From: CAZQYB01 sp964582985
Lineage (GTDB): Bacteria; Planctomycetota; Phycisphaerae; Sedimentisphaerales; Anaerobacaceae
DNA length: 48,248 nt
Assembly (NCBI GenBank): GCA_964582985.1
Contig: CAZOUM010000018.1
Span: 1 to 48,248 of the forward strand
Direction: 5' to 3'
A model generated the notes under the pieces. The model saw only the letters and a list, made by a program, of their open reading frames with translations, had not been told where the DNA came from and searched no databases. The position numbers and the translations under genes were made by a program. Numbering within the stretch: position 1 is the stretch's first letter; each line of letters begins with the position of its first letter. Of the stretch, positions 1 through 7,800 are shown piece by piece.

Positions 1-254
1 GACTGCCGAGGAGCAAGGATTGTTCGCGAACCGACACACAACTCTTTAGCGAATCAAACTCGCGCTATATCGTCGAAGTTGAGCCGGAGAATTATGATGC
101 GTTTGCGAAGCTGATGCTCAATCTGTCGTTTGGTCAAATCGGGAAGGTGACAGAAGAAAAGAGGGTCGTTGTAAAAGCGGAAAGCGGTGAGACGGTTATT
201 GAATTGGACATAGATTCACTCAAGCGAGCATGGCAAGAACCGCTTAATTGGTAA
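1..254 (+). CDS. purL: Phosphoribosylformylglycinamidine synthase large subunit (PurL), C-terminal fragment
   Basis: Open in frame 3 from the window edge to TAA at 252-254, giving about 83 codons. The peptide contains LFSESNSRY (from base 42), the conserved C-terminal motif of the small-type PurL, followed by EVEPEN and a typical PurL tail ending in EPLNW. PurL converts FGAR to FGAM with ATP in purine synthesis, using ammonia delivered by PurQ through PurS. The very next gene is purQ, which supports the call and shows the split PurL/PurQ form. The 5' part lies outside the window. A base change or small indel in the first ten codons cannot be excluded, because the sequence before LFSES matches the family less clearly. 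Confidence 0.8.
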   Translation, partial: LPRSKDCSRTDTQLFSESNSRYIVEVEPENYDAFAKLMLNLSFGQIGKVTEEKRVVVKAESGETVIELDIDSLKRAWQEPLNW

Positions 255-287
255 CAAGAGAATGAGGGGCACGGATGACACAGGTAA

Positions 288-396
288 ACCCCGTTAGAAA
301 TTCAATGAAAAACGGGGTAGTGATATGACATAAGTATGAGGGCAGTTTCTAACGGTGTAGTGATATGATACAAAGAGGCAAGATTTCTAACGGGGT
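288..396. repeat. Short dispersed repeat array at the purL-purQ junction
   Basis: The unit TTTCTAACGGGGT occurs at 384-396, with one change at 346-358, shortened at 308-318, and inverted as ACCCCGTTAGAAA at 288-300. Two of the copies are followed by GTAGTGATATGA (317-328 and 357-368), 40 bp apart, so the array arose by duplication. The last copy lies inside the first codons of purQ and encodes ISNGV. The array contains out-of-frame ATGs and no convincing Shine-Dalgarno. Seen directly; the origin as a small mobile repeat is inference. Confidence 0.7.
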
Positions 397-1171
397 CAAA
401 GCAATAGTCCTGCGGGCGGCGGGCATAAACTGTGATATGGAAACGGAGTACGCCCTTGAGCTGGCAGGTGCAGAGGCTGAGCGTGTACACATAAACAGGA
501 TAATCGAGGATAAGGAACTGCTCGAGGAGTTCCAGATACTTGTTTTCCCCGGAGGCTTTAGCTACGGCGATGATGTGGCCGCCGGCAAAATCCTGGCGAA
601 TCAAGTTGTGCATCATCTTTCCGAACTGATTCGGAAATTTATTGATGATGGTAAATTAGTGCTCGGGATTTGTAATGGCTTTCAGGTTTTGGTCAAGGTG
701 GGGATTTTGCCAGGTGATGGTTCAGGCGATCGCCAGGGAGAAGTTACCATAACGTACAACGACAGCGGCAAATTCGAGGACAGATGGGTATACCTTGTGC
801 CACAAACCGAAAAGTGTGTATTCATTGAGCGTGGCAGACAAATCTATCTGCCGGTCGCTCACGCCGAGGGCAAAGTTGTTATCAAAGACGAAGACACTGT
901 GAAAAAGTTGAAGTCCGAGGGACATATTGCATTCAAATATGTAGATGAAAACGGCGAAGAAGGGGACTATCCTGTTAATCCAAACGGCTCGGTGGATTCA
1001 ATAGCAGGCCTGACGGATACAACCGGCCGGGTAATGGGACTTATGCCGCACCCGGAAAGGTACGTTCGGCCGACTCAACATCCACACTGGACCCGCCTGA
1101 AAGACAAAATGCGCGCTGATGGAATGAGTATCTTTGACAATGCGGTCAACTACATAAAAGAAAACTTCTAA
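365..1171 (+). CDS. purQ: Phosphoribosylformylglycinamidine synthase, glutaminase subunit (PurQ)
   Basis: 268 residues, a class I glutamine amidotransferase that hydrolyses glutamine to give ammonia to PurL. The nucleophile elbow is LGICNGFQ (Cys103) and the other catalytic residues are in MPHPER (His229, Glu231). GGFSYGDD near residue 63 is also typical of PurQ. The length is at the long end for PurQ. The family-like N-terminus begins at VKAIVLRAAGINCD (residue 11). Residues 5-10 are encoded by a copy of the TTTCTAACGGGGT repeat, and the upstream repeat array supplies the only ATG, at 365. I see no clear ribosome binding site. The gene follows purL by 110 bp and is probably co-transcribed with it. 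Confidence 0.95.
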   Translation: MIQRGKISNGVKAIVLRAAGINCDMETEYALELAGAEAERVHINRIIEDKELLEEFQILVFPGGFSYGDDVAAGKILANQVVHHLSELIRKFIDDGKLVLGICNGFQVLVKVGILPGDGSGDRQGEVTITYNDSGKFEDRWVYLVPQTEKCVFIERGRQIYLPVAHAEGKVVIKDEDTVKKLKSEGHIAFKYVDENGEEGDYPVNPNGSVDSIAGLTDTTGRVMGLMPHPERYVRPTQHPHWTRLKDKMRADGMSIFDNAVNYIKENF

Positions 1172-1281
1172 ACTCACAGCATCTCTTATTATGACGGAGG
1201 GCATTTCGGAAGATACTCTAACATAGTCGGTTTGTCGATGCCGGCGATGGGCACTTCAGCGGCGGAACAGCTGGGCAGGGG

Positions 1282-1300
1282 TTGAATTTTCTTGTAATAT
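1282..1300 (+). promoter_or_regulatory. Motif shared upstream of both tRNA genes (copy 1)
   Basis: TTGAATTTTCTTGTAATAT lies 33 bp before tRNA-Ile2. Nearly the same string (TTAATTTTCTTGCAATAT) lies 52 bp before tRNA-Phe. It can be read as part of a promoter (TTGTAA or TTGAAT as the -35 region), but a clean -10 box at standard spacing is not obvious. Confidence 0.4.
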
Positions 1301-1333
1301 TCGCCGGTTTAATGTAAGGTAGTTTTGGCTTGC

Positions 1334-1406
1334 GGGCCCGTAGCTCAGCGGTTAGAGCAGTGGACTCATAATCCATTGGTCCGAGGTTCGAATCCTCGCG
1401 GGCCCA
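1334..1406 (+). tRNA. tRNA-Ile2 (anticodon CAU)
   Basis: A 73-nt cloverleaf. The acceptor stem GGGCCCG pairs with CGGGCCC (1399-1405), with discriminator A1406. The D arm has GCTC/GAGC, the anticodon arm GTGGA/TCCAT holds CAT at 1367-1369, and the T arm carries GGTTCGAATCC. CCA is not encoded. CAU can mean elongator Met, initiator Met or Ile2. A G1-C72 pair rules out a typical initiator, and the GACTCATAATC-x-TTGGTC stretch resembles Ile2 (the TilS lysidine substrate) more than elongator Met. Elongator Met is the main alternative. Confidence 0.85.
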
Positions 1407-1427
1407 GTTTTGTAACTTGTTAGCGGT

Positions 1428-1443
1428 TAAGCATTTATGCTTA
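1428..1443 (+). terminator. Hairpin after tRNA-Ile2
   Basis: TAAGCA-TTTA-TGCTTA, 22 bp after the tRNA, followed by GTAGCTTTCTT. The stem is AT-rich and the T-run is poor, so this may be only a processing or weak termination signal. Confidence 0.3.
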
Positions 1444-1934
1444 GTAGCTTTCTTGGTGCGTGCTCACAATTTGTGATTTTTGCCGGAGTTCGTCTAAAAG
1501 TTCGTCAATGAGTCCAAATGTTCATACCTTCCGTCAAAGAGAAACCGCGCTCGTTGGACCATCAGAGTGCTTTTTCGTCTTTTATGACCGCCGGATGTCA
1601 CGACCTATCGTACGCCGAGTCCCTATGATAGCATGATGCAGCACAGCAATCCTTGTTGCTCTCAGTTGACGCACTCGCGGAAGCGGTTTCATAGCGGTAA
1701 CACAAATTGCAGAATGATAGACCTTGTCGACCTCCCAATTATGAGATTGAAGGTCAAATCCTAAGAACTCATATATTGCTTCCTTCTTGAACTGACCCCG
1801 ATTTATGCACCAACCTCGATTAGAGAATTATCCACGTTTTCATCGATGTATTGCTGAGGCGAAGGCGTAGCCGAATCTGATATCACGTAGTTCCCGCAAT
1901 TTTTGCTCTTTGGGCTCCGTATGTAAAAGTGTGG
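1444..1934. other. Intergenic stretch without a recognisable gene
   Basis: About 490 bp with stops in all frames. Near 1815-1925 the minus strand has two short open stretches. One ends ENVDNSLIEVGA-stop at about 1815; the other, in a different frame, ends LRDIRFGYAFASAIHR-stop. They look like decayed C-termini, but neither has a start and I recognise no family. Confidence 0.4.
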
Positions 1935-1953
1935 CTTAATTTTCTTGCAATAT
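1935..1953 (+). promoter_or_regulatory. Motif shared upstream of both tRNA genes (copy 2)
   Basis: CTTAATTTTCTTGCAATAT, matching the motif before tRNA-Ile2 at 17 of 19 positions. TTGCAA followed 16 bp later by TAAATT would give a plausible promoter for tRNA-Phe. Confidence 0.4.
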
Positions 1954-2005
1954 CAGTTTTTCGTGTTAAATTTAAGTTGCAATTTGACGACGATGAAAGC
2001 CATAA

Positions 2006-2078
<73 letters not shown>

Positions 2079-2093
2079 TTACTCTAACTCTTT

Positions 2094-2127
2094 GGCTGCC
2101 AAACTGTTACGCCCGGCAGCCTTTTTT
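2094..2127 (+). terminator. Intrinsic terminator of tRNA-Phe
   Basis: Perfect 7-bp stem GGCTGCC (2094-2100) / GGCAGCC (2115-2121) with a 14-nt loop and a run of six T (2122-2127), placed 15 bp after the tRNA. Confidence 0.85.
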
Positions 2128-2341
2128 GCTAAACCCATGAAATTGGCCATTTGCGTCACTTTTGCGGCAGTCGGATGTTCAAAACGTTCACCATTTTTGG
2201 AGAATTTTTTAAGTCTTTGATATTACTAATCTTATGGATTGGCGTTTTTTGCGTTTTTACATGCTATTTAGTCTTTGGGTTGTAGTTTAGTTGTATTGGT
2301 TACCCTCACCATTATAGCCCTGCGGCCATAACATTGAATTC

Positions 2342-2491
2342 CTGCTTAACGAGACAACCACTCTTCGACTGTCATCGGCAGAGAGGCTCAAGGCAGGCTG
2401 GGACGGTTCAGCTTACACATTTCCGATGAGTGATGCCGAGGGTAGGATAATTGGTATTCGCAGGAGATTTATGAACGGACGAAAGATATCG
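2342..2491 (+). pseudogene. Fragment of a phage/plasmid-type primase-like protein
   Basis: In one frame (codons starting at 2342) the DNA reads LKAGWDGSAYTFPMSDAEG, then RIIGIRRRF and GRK. The pattern W-x-YTFPM-x-D-x-EG-x-I-x-GIR-x-RF is characteristic of the primase-like / DUF3854-type domains of mobile elements. There is no start, and after about base 2491 the frame runs into the antisense of the next gene. I read it as a truncated relic of a mobile element. The family assignment is from memory of the motif only. Confidence 0.5.
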
Positions 2492-2514
2492 GTTATTGTC
2501 TTTAGTTTACCCCT

Positions 2515-4353
2515 TTATTTTATCCAAAAGCCCCATACCGGATCGACCAGGCCCTGACGTACAAGCACCGCCTTGACCACCAGGTAGTTGTCAACCAGCA
2601 GGCCCTCATAACCCCATGGTGTTCCGTCCCATGCACGCCAGTCGTTAGTTTCGTTGTCATTGTCACCGGTGCCCTGGAAGCCGCATTCATTAAAGGATTT
2701 GAGAATCGGAAATAGAATCCAGTCGGCTTCCTTTTGCCTGCCAAGTTTGTACAGGGCAGCTATGGTGTAATATACGTGGTTGGCAGAGGCGCCGCCGTTT
2801 TCATAAACCTCAAATGCATTTGAGCCGCCCCAGCGACGTATACCTTTATCATAGTAATCCTCGTCCGGTACGTTAACCAGGTTGCCGGGCAGACCAAGGT
2901 CGAACCTGTAGAATCCCACCTCCTGCATCTTTTTGAACATTGCATCGAGCAGTTTATTGGCCTTGTTCGTATCATCAACCACGCCGTAAGTAATCGCTAT
3001 ACCCTGGATAAAGGTAAAGGCATAATCGTGAAGATTACCATCACGGCTTTTCCACCCGGCCAGCATTCCGGTTTCCGGATTATAAAAAGTCTTGTAATAG
3101 GCGCCTTTAAGCTTCTGCGCCGCTTCCTCAAATTCTTTGGCCTCCTTTTTCCTGCCCGCAACGGCGGCAAGCCTGGCCAGACCTCTAAAGCCACGGTATG
3201 CGATGGCATTGGAGTAGGCGTCCTCATGCCCGAAGTTAATGCAATCCCACCAGTTTGCCGGACGCACCCTGCACTCGCCGAGGTTGCCGCTCTGATGATA
3301 TTCAATCAGCCCGTTACCATCGGAATCTGTTTTGAGTGACTCGCGTCCCCATTCAATCAGTTTGTCGATGTTGGCCTTGACCCACTTGTCATCTTTACTC
3401 CCCTGGTAATAGTTGTGCGCTGCGGTCAGTAGGGAGGGCCACGTATCAAGTGATGTTTGGGGATATTTGCCATGTGCATAGCCCTTCATGGCATAGGTCT
3501 TCTTGCCGGCCAGAATACGATTCAGCGAATCACGCAAGAGCTGCGAGCCGGATACTCCATCAGCCAGGGGGCCGGTCAGCATGGCGACCTCACTGTACTC
3601 ATGGTAACAAAGACCGCACACGTCTGAGCCGGCATGGTTGGCCAGCATACGATGTTTGCTTGAGAACTGCAGGATGTTCAGCCAGCATCGACGGTAGCCG
3701 TCAAAACGCACATCTGATTCAATTGTTGCTTGCTTAGGGTATAGGCTGACCACTTCAAGCCTGAACTGAGTCCACGGGTTTTCCTTCGAACCGGCAGAAA
3801 AGGTAATCGTTGCATTTTCGGTCGTGCCTTGATAGCCAAGACGCAGCGGTGTTTGACTGGCAGAGCTGCCCGTAATACGCAGCGTACCCTGACCGGGGAT
3901 GTGCAGCACAGCAGGCAGTTTGACTGATCCGTCATCTTCCATCACACCCAGCAGCGTTGCATGGGCCGGATGTTTGCCACGAAACCTGAACTTCAATACA
4001 AACGGTTCTGCAGCATTTTCACCGGCAGCAACAGACTTGATAATGATGTAATTATCTTCAAACTTAAAAAGAGTGGACGCATCTGTTTGCTTGTTTGCAT
4101 AACGGATCCATCCGTTCTCGAGCGATGTGTGATAGGTTTGCTTTGAACTTCCCCCCAGCATCCCATTGGTCCACTTGCGCCCCTTGCCCAGCGAATCTAC
4201 CCAGAAACTTGCAAACTCCGGCTTATCGGCTGCTAACTCAACGCCATAGGTTCTTGTTTCATGAGATAGCTGCAAATCTTCTTGTGCTTGAGCCAAGCCC
4301 ACGCAATTAAGAAGTAACAATAATGCTAAAAACTTTACCGTTAGGTGTTTCAT
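2515..4353 (-). CDS. Secreted six-hairpin (alpha/alpha)6 glycosidase-like protein
   Basis: 612 residues from the ATG at 4353. This start gives a clean signal peptide (MKHLTVKFLALLLLLNC to about LAQAQ) and is preceded by AGGAG; a start ten codons upstream has no such support. Residues about 30-220 look like an N-terminal beta-sandwich. Residues about 235-600 carry repeated helical hairpins rich in W, Y and acidic residues (ANWWDCINFGHEDAYSNA, GLPGNLVNVPDEDYY, ENGGASANHVYYTIAALY, WDGTPWGYEGLLVDNYL), typical of six-hairpin glycosidases. The exact GH family is not recognisable to me. It is the last gene of a four-gene unit starting at 9153, 64 bp after the SGNH gene. Confidence 0.7.
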   Translation of the reverse strand: MKHLTVKFLALLLLLNCVGLAQAQEDLQLSHETRTYGVELAADKPEFASFWVDSLGKGRKWTNGMLGGSSKQTYHTSLENGWIRYANKQTDASTLFKFEDNYIIIKSVAAGENAAEPFVLKFRFRGKHPAHATLLGVMEDDGSVKLPAVLHIPGQGTLRITGSSASQTPLRLGYQGTTENATITFSAGSKENPWTQFRLEVVSLYPKQATIESDVRFDGYRRCWLNILQFSSKHRMLANHAGSDVCGLCYHEYSEVAMLTGPLADGVSGSQLLRDSLNRILAGKKTYAMKGYAHGKYPQTSLDTWPSLLTAAHNYYQGSKDDKWVKANIDKLIEWGRESLKTDSDGNGLIEYHQSGNLGECRVRPANWWDCINFGHEDAYSNAIAYRGFRGLARLAAVAGRKKEAKEFEEAAQKLKGAYYKTFYNPETGMLAGWKSRDGNLHDYAFTFIQGIAITYGVVDDTNKANKLLDAMFKKMQEVGFYRFDLGLPGNLVNVPDEDYYDKGIRRWGGSNAFEVYENGGASANHVYYTIAALYKLGRQKEADWILFPILKSFNECGFQGTGDNDNETNDWRAWDGTPWGYEGLLVDNYLVVKAVLVRQGLVDPVWGFWIK

Positions 4354-4417
4354 TTCTCCTTTCCTTTGGCAGTTCATGGCCAAACATCTTACAACGTTGA
4401 TTCAACCTGATTTACTG

Positions 4418-5728
4418 TCATTGTATACCTTTATCCTGGATACGAGTGATTTCTATTTTAATTGAATGGCGTACAGGTGCCACGCTCGCCGCGGAAGAGG
4501 CGGCCATTTCTTTGTCCTTTTGGCACAGCTTTTCAATAACATTGTCGAGTTCTTCTTTCGCATCAGGAACATACCTTAAATAGTCCGGTATGTGATGCAA
4601 TAACCTTCTTGTCAGCGTAGTTTCAAATACCTGCTGTTTCACAATAACTTCCTCGATACGGCGAAATGGTTCTGAAAATGGATTATCAAGAAAATCGGCA
4701 GCCAGATTGATTCCCTTAGCAAGCTCGCCGCCCGTATATTGTCTGGCGGCCTCGCCCCAGGTCACTTTACATTTAGCGTCCGCACTTACATTTTTTGCAA
4801 CCAAAACAAAGCGATTAAGCTCCTGATTGAACGGGAGGAACTCAATTACTCCCCGGGTGGATTTTGGTTTTGCAGGGTCCCCAAAGAAGCAGAACGGGTA
4901 TCGTGAACTCTCGACCTCAATGACACCGTTGGCGGCAGATAGAACCTTGTGGCCGGCGGTGGCCCGGGCTCGACCGGAACCCATATCTACCGTAATAGTC
5001 CCGATGTCCCCATCGCAGCCCAGTGCCTTTAAGAAGGCATACGCCATAACCAGGTGACCATTTAAATCGGGGTGGACACCGTGTACGCCGGCAAGGTGAT
5101 ACGACCTGCCGTACTTGGCCTTGGTCTTTGCCATTACATCCATCATCGGATCGTACACATTAGCGAAAACAACGTTTTCCTCTTTGGCAACATCGCGAGC
5201 AATATCGCGCATTTCAGCAAGGGTCTTATTACACATCGCCGCATCTGCGGGGTTCTTGTTGAATGTGTCGCTATCTACGCAGCCGGGGGAACCGACAACA
5301 ATAAAACGGACGCCGTTCTCCTTAAATTTTTTCACTATGGCCCGCTGGGAGTCACGGTAACGTTGTCCCTTCTCGACGGTCATGGGAGAGTAACCGCTAT
5401 CGTTCATACCATAACATGTTGTTGCCACATTAGGACCAAGCGTGAGTACATCATGTTCCATCCGCCGCTGGAAACCTGGTGCCTGCTCTCCATCCCATCC
5501 AGCCTGCAGAGTCCTGAGTTTTCCCGCCGGCTGGCACATCAGCAGATAATCTTGTATATAAACAGAATAGATCCTCTCTTCAGTAATGGAATCACCGCAA
5601 ATCGCAACAAAATCTCCGTCTCGGAGTCTGGCCACATCCCGGGCAGGCGCCGCGATGGCAGTAATTGCCATTATCAACATCGTTAGGACAAAGAGAACAA
5701 CTGAGAGCTTCGAATTACGTGTTTTCAT
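4418..5728 (-). CDS. Secreted SGNH/GDSL hydrolase with altered catalytic block V
   Basis: 436 residues with a signal peptide (about 1-27, ending AIAAPA). Block I is ICGDSITE (Ser47) and block III is YGMNDSG (Asn108). Block V reads VHGVHPDLNGH, with the catalytic His218. The family usually has Asp three residues before that His (D-x-x-H); here this position is His215. The codon is CAC, so the change does not come from an obvious frameshift. Family members deacylate glycans such as acetylated xylan or pectin. The C-terminal 200 residues form an extra domain of unknown role. The preceding gene ends 94 bp upstream, consistent with one operon. Confidence 0.8.
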   Translation of the reverse strand: MKTRNSKLSVVLFVLTMLIMAITAIAAPARDVARLRDGDFVAICGDSITEERIYSVYIQDYLLMCQPAGKLRTLQAGWDGEQAPGFQRRMEHDVLTLGPNVATTCYGMNDSGYSPMTVEKGQRYRDSQRAIVKKFKENGVRFIVVGSPGCVDSDTFNKNPADAAMCNKTLAEMRDIARDVAKEENVVFANVYDPMMDVMAKTKAKYGRSYHLAGVHGVHPDLNGHLVMAYAFLKALGCDGDIGTITVDMGSGRARATAGHKVLSAANGVIEVESSRYPFCFFGDPAKPKSTRGVIEFLPFNQELNRFVLVAKNVSADAKCKVTWGEAARQYTGGELAKGINLAADFLDNPFSEPFRRIEEVIVKQQVFETTLTRRLLHHIPDYLRYVPDAKEELDNVIEKLCQKDKEMAASSAASVAPVRHSIKIEITRIQDKGIQ

Positions 5729-5822
5729 AAGACATCCTTCAACTGAGATAACCTACGAAACCGGACTCTCCGGTAATAGGCTATTCGTGTCTGCCACTTG
5801 CAGATAATCTGATTACGCACAG

Positions 5823-7745
5823 TTACCACACTTTCAGCTTGAGTTTACCATCTCCAGTATTCTCAAAAGGACCTGCAGATGGATTAGCTTTGTTTCTTTT
5901 CCTGCCGAGATAGTCTGTATCAACTGTCAAAGGCGAGCCATCGGGATTCTCAAACACCTGACCCGGAATCATAGCCTTGCCCAAAAGTTTCGTTGTTACG
6001 AGCTTGTTATTCAAAGACTTAAAAGACTTGTCGAGCGTGATATAAAGATACATATTTTCACCTTGTTCGACTATTTCTATGTTTGGGTCAAAATCCGGCT
6101 TCTCGATTTGGTTCGTTTCCTTGATGCATGGCTTCGCCCCCTTCAAATACACATTACGATCCGATATAACAGGAAACACAGCATAGTCGTATGCTTGCAG
6201 CCCGTAACTTTCATTTCCATACCCTGACCGTTTTTTGTATTCAGGATCGCGCTGTCCGGCATTACCTGCATAACCCGCCACAAAAATATTATTAAAGAAC
6301 CGGTTATCACCACCCGAAATTTCGCGTAAACCAACCAATGCAGTTGAATGTGGCAGATGGTAAGGAGTCTTGCGGCTGTGGGGACTTAAGTTGATTTTTC
6401 CTGCCATCAGATTGTGAACATAAGCTCCGCCCTGGGACATATCCCACACCGAGCACTTCGATAAAAATATATTATTATCAACGATGTATGGCCCATGATT
6501 TACCTCGGAATAGAAATCCTGCAGGATATTGTTATAGCATAAGTTACCGGTTATGCGCGTTCCCTGGGACATCCAGTCCATCCATATCCCCTTCCCGGTG
6601 TTCTGAATTCGGTTGTTTTTAATGAGCATATCAATGGAAGCATGAATCTTTATGCCTGCTATTTCATCCCCTTCGAACTGCCACTTGGTCCAGATATCGT
6701 GAATATGATTATCCGTTATCTGGCTGAAAACAGCTCCCAGGCTTCCACATATTCCGGCCTGCTCGCAGTTGAATATCGTGTTGTTTCTTACGATGTGCGA
6801 GCCTATCCTTTCTTTGGACCAGCCATTCTGTAAAGCCCTGGCGACGACTTCATTGTAGAGTTGGGCACCATCTTTGCCTGGATTTTTGGCACAGACATTG
6901 TGGCCGCTCTTTCTATCTTTACCCAGGGTAACGCCGGTACATTTCGAATCGCTGATGACATTATTCTCGATGATCCAGCCTTTGCTCCAATGGGTTCCTA
7001 TCAGGCCAATCTGCTCTGCCGTAGGTGGAGCCCATTGAGTCGCGGCCTGGCTCATGCGGAAACCACGTACGGTAATGTAGTTTCGGCCGGGCGTATCGGG
7101 ATAGAAACAGGCATCCCTGACGTTGATCTCGACCAGTTCTTTGTTTGGGTTATACTCGTGAAAGTTGGCCCAGATGGTGGTGTCCTTGTCGCCGCTCTGG
7201 CAGTACCAGGTATAGAGCGATGCTTGCTTGTCCGCGGCCTTGGGATGTGGTTTGGGATCCATCACCTCATCGAGAGAGCCCTTTTCAAACAAGGATTTGC
7301 CGTTGAGATAGACTTCCCCCGTATGGTGATCCCTGCCCAATCTACTGAACCAATCGCCGGCAATAATATCTTTGTAGGGGTTGTAGTCGGCGAAGAATGT
7401 ATTCGCAATGGTAACCTTCCATACACCGTCGCGGACGTGCTTCCAGCCGGTGACAACCTCAGAGCCCTTGATGACGACTTGTTCACCCTTGGCGGCTTGA
7501 TAAACGATCCTCTTCGAGTCGGACACGCCACCGCGAGGCGGAGTCACCCGTTCGCGATAAGTTCCCTCATGCACGGTTATCACGTCGCCGGGCTGCGCTG
7601 CCTGGGCAGCGGCCGAGATCGTCCTTAAAGACTTTGAAGCAGAGCCGTCATTGTTATCGCTCCCATTGACGGATACATGGTATTCTTTGGCAAAGAGTGA
7701 GTGCGTAAGCAATCCTACTAATACGATTAGAGCAAACTTCTTCAT
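5823..7745 (-). CDS. Secreted right-handed parallel beta-helix protein (possible GH141 or polysaccharide lyase)
   Basis: 640 residues, signal peptide 1-19 (MKKFALIVLVGLLTHSLFA). The start YHVSVNGSDNNDGSASKSLRT, followed by AAQPGDVITVHEGTYRE, is the DUF1565-type entry to a parallel beta-helix. The core (about 240-520) is full of helix-rung signatures such as NNVISDS, VRNNTIFNCE, ITDNHIHDI, IKNNRIQNTGKG, ITGNLCYNN and VDNNIFLS. Such proteins include GH141 (fucosidase/xylanase) and several lyases; I cannot tell which. The start is supported by AAGGA upstream. It lies 55 bp after the propeller gene that precedes it in the operon. Confidence 0.7.
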   Translation of the reverse strand: MKKFALIVLVGLLTHSLFAKEYHVSVNGSDNNDGSASKSLRTISAAAQAAQPGDVITVHEGTYRERVTPPRGGVSDSKRIVYQAAKGEQVVIKGSEVVTGWKHVRDGVWKVTIANTFFADYNPYKDIIAGDWFSRLGRDHHTGEVYLNGKSLFEKGSLDEVMDPKPHPKAADKQASLYTWYCQSGDKDTTIWANFHEYNPNKELVEINVRDACFYPDTPGRNYITVRGFRMSQAATQWAPPTAEQIGLIGTHWSKGWIIENNVISDSKCTGVTLGKDRKSGHNVCAKNPGKDGAQLYNEVVARALQNGWSKERIGSHIVRNNTIFNCEQAGICGSLGAVFSQITDNHIHDIWTKWQFEGDEIAGIKIHASIDMLIKNNRIQNTGKGIWMDWMSQGTRITGNLCYNNILQDFYSEVNHGPYIVDNNIFLSKCSVWDMSQGGAYVHNLMAGKINLSPHSRKTPYHLPHSTALVGLREISGGDNRFFNNIFVAGYAGNAGQRDPEYKKRSGYGNESYGLQAYDYAVFPVISDRNVYLKGAKPCIKETNQIEKPDFDPNIEIVEQGENMYLYITLDKSFKSLNNKLVTTKLLGKAMIPGQVFENPDGSPLTVDTDYLGRKRNKANPSAGPFENTGDGKLKLKVW

Positions 7746-7800
7746 TCCTTGAATTCCTTTCTGAAGTTTCTGTCTTACTTAACATGCCTGCCACCGGTTT

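Noticed and set aside
1334..1406. Initiator tRNA-Met
   Set aside because: The acceptor stem starts with a G-C pair and the anticodon stem lacks the three consecutive G-C pairs of initiators.
1815..1925. Small minus-strand gene in the tRNA intergenic region
   Set aside because: Two short frames overlap, neither with a start codon or ribosome site; at most decayed C-termini.
6861..7628. Plus-strand frame of 255 codons opposite the beta-helix gene
   Set aside because: Shadow of a clear signal-peptide-bearing gene; composition atypical and no ribosome site.
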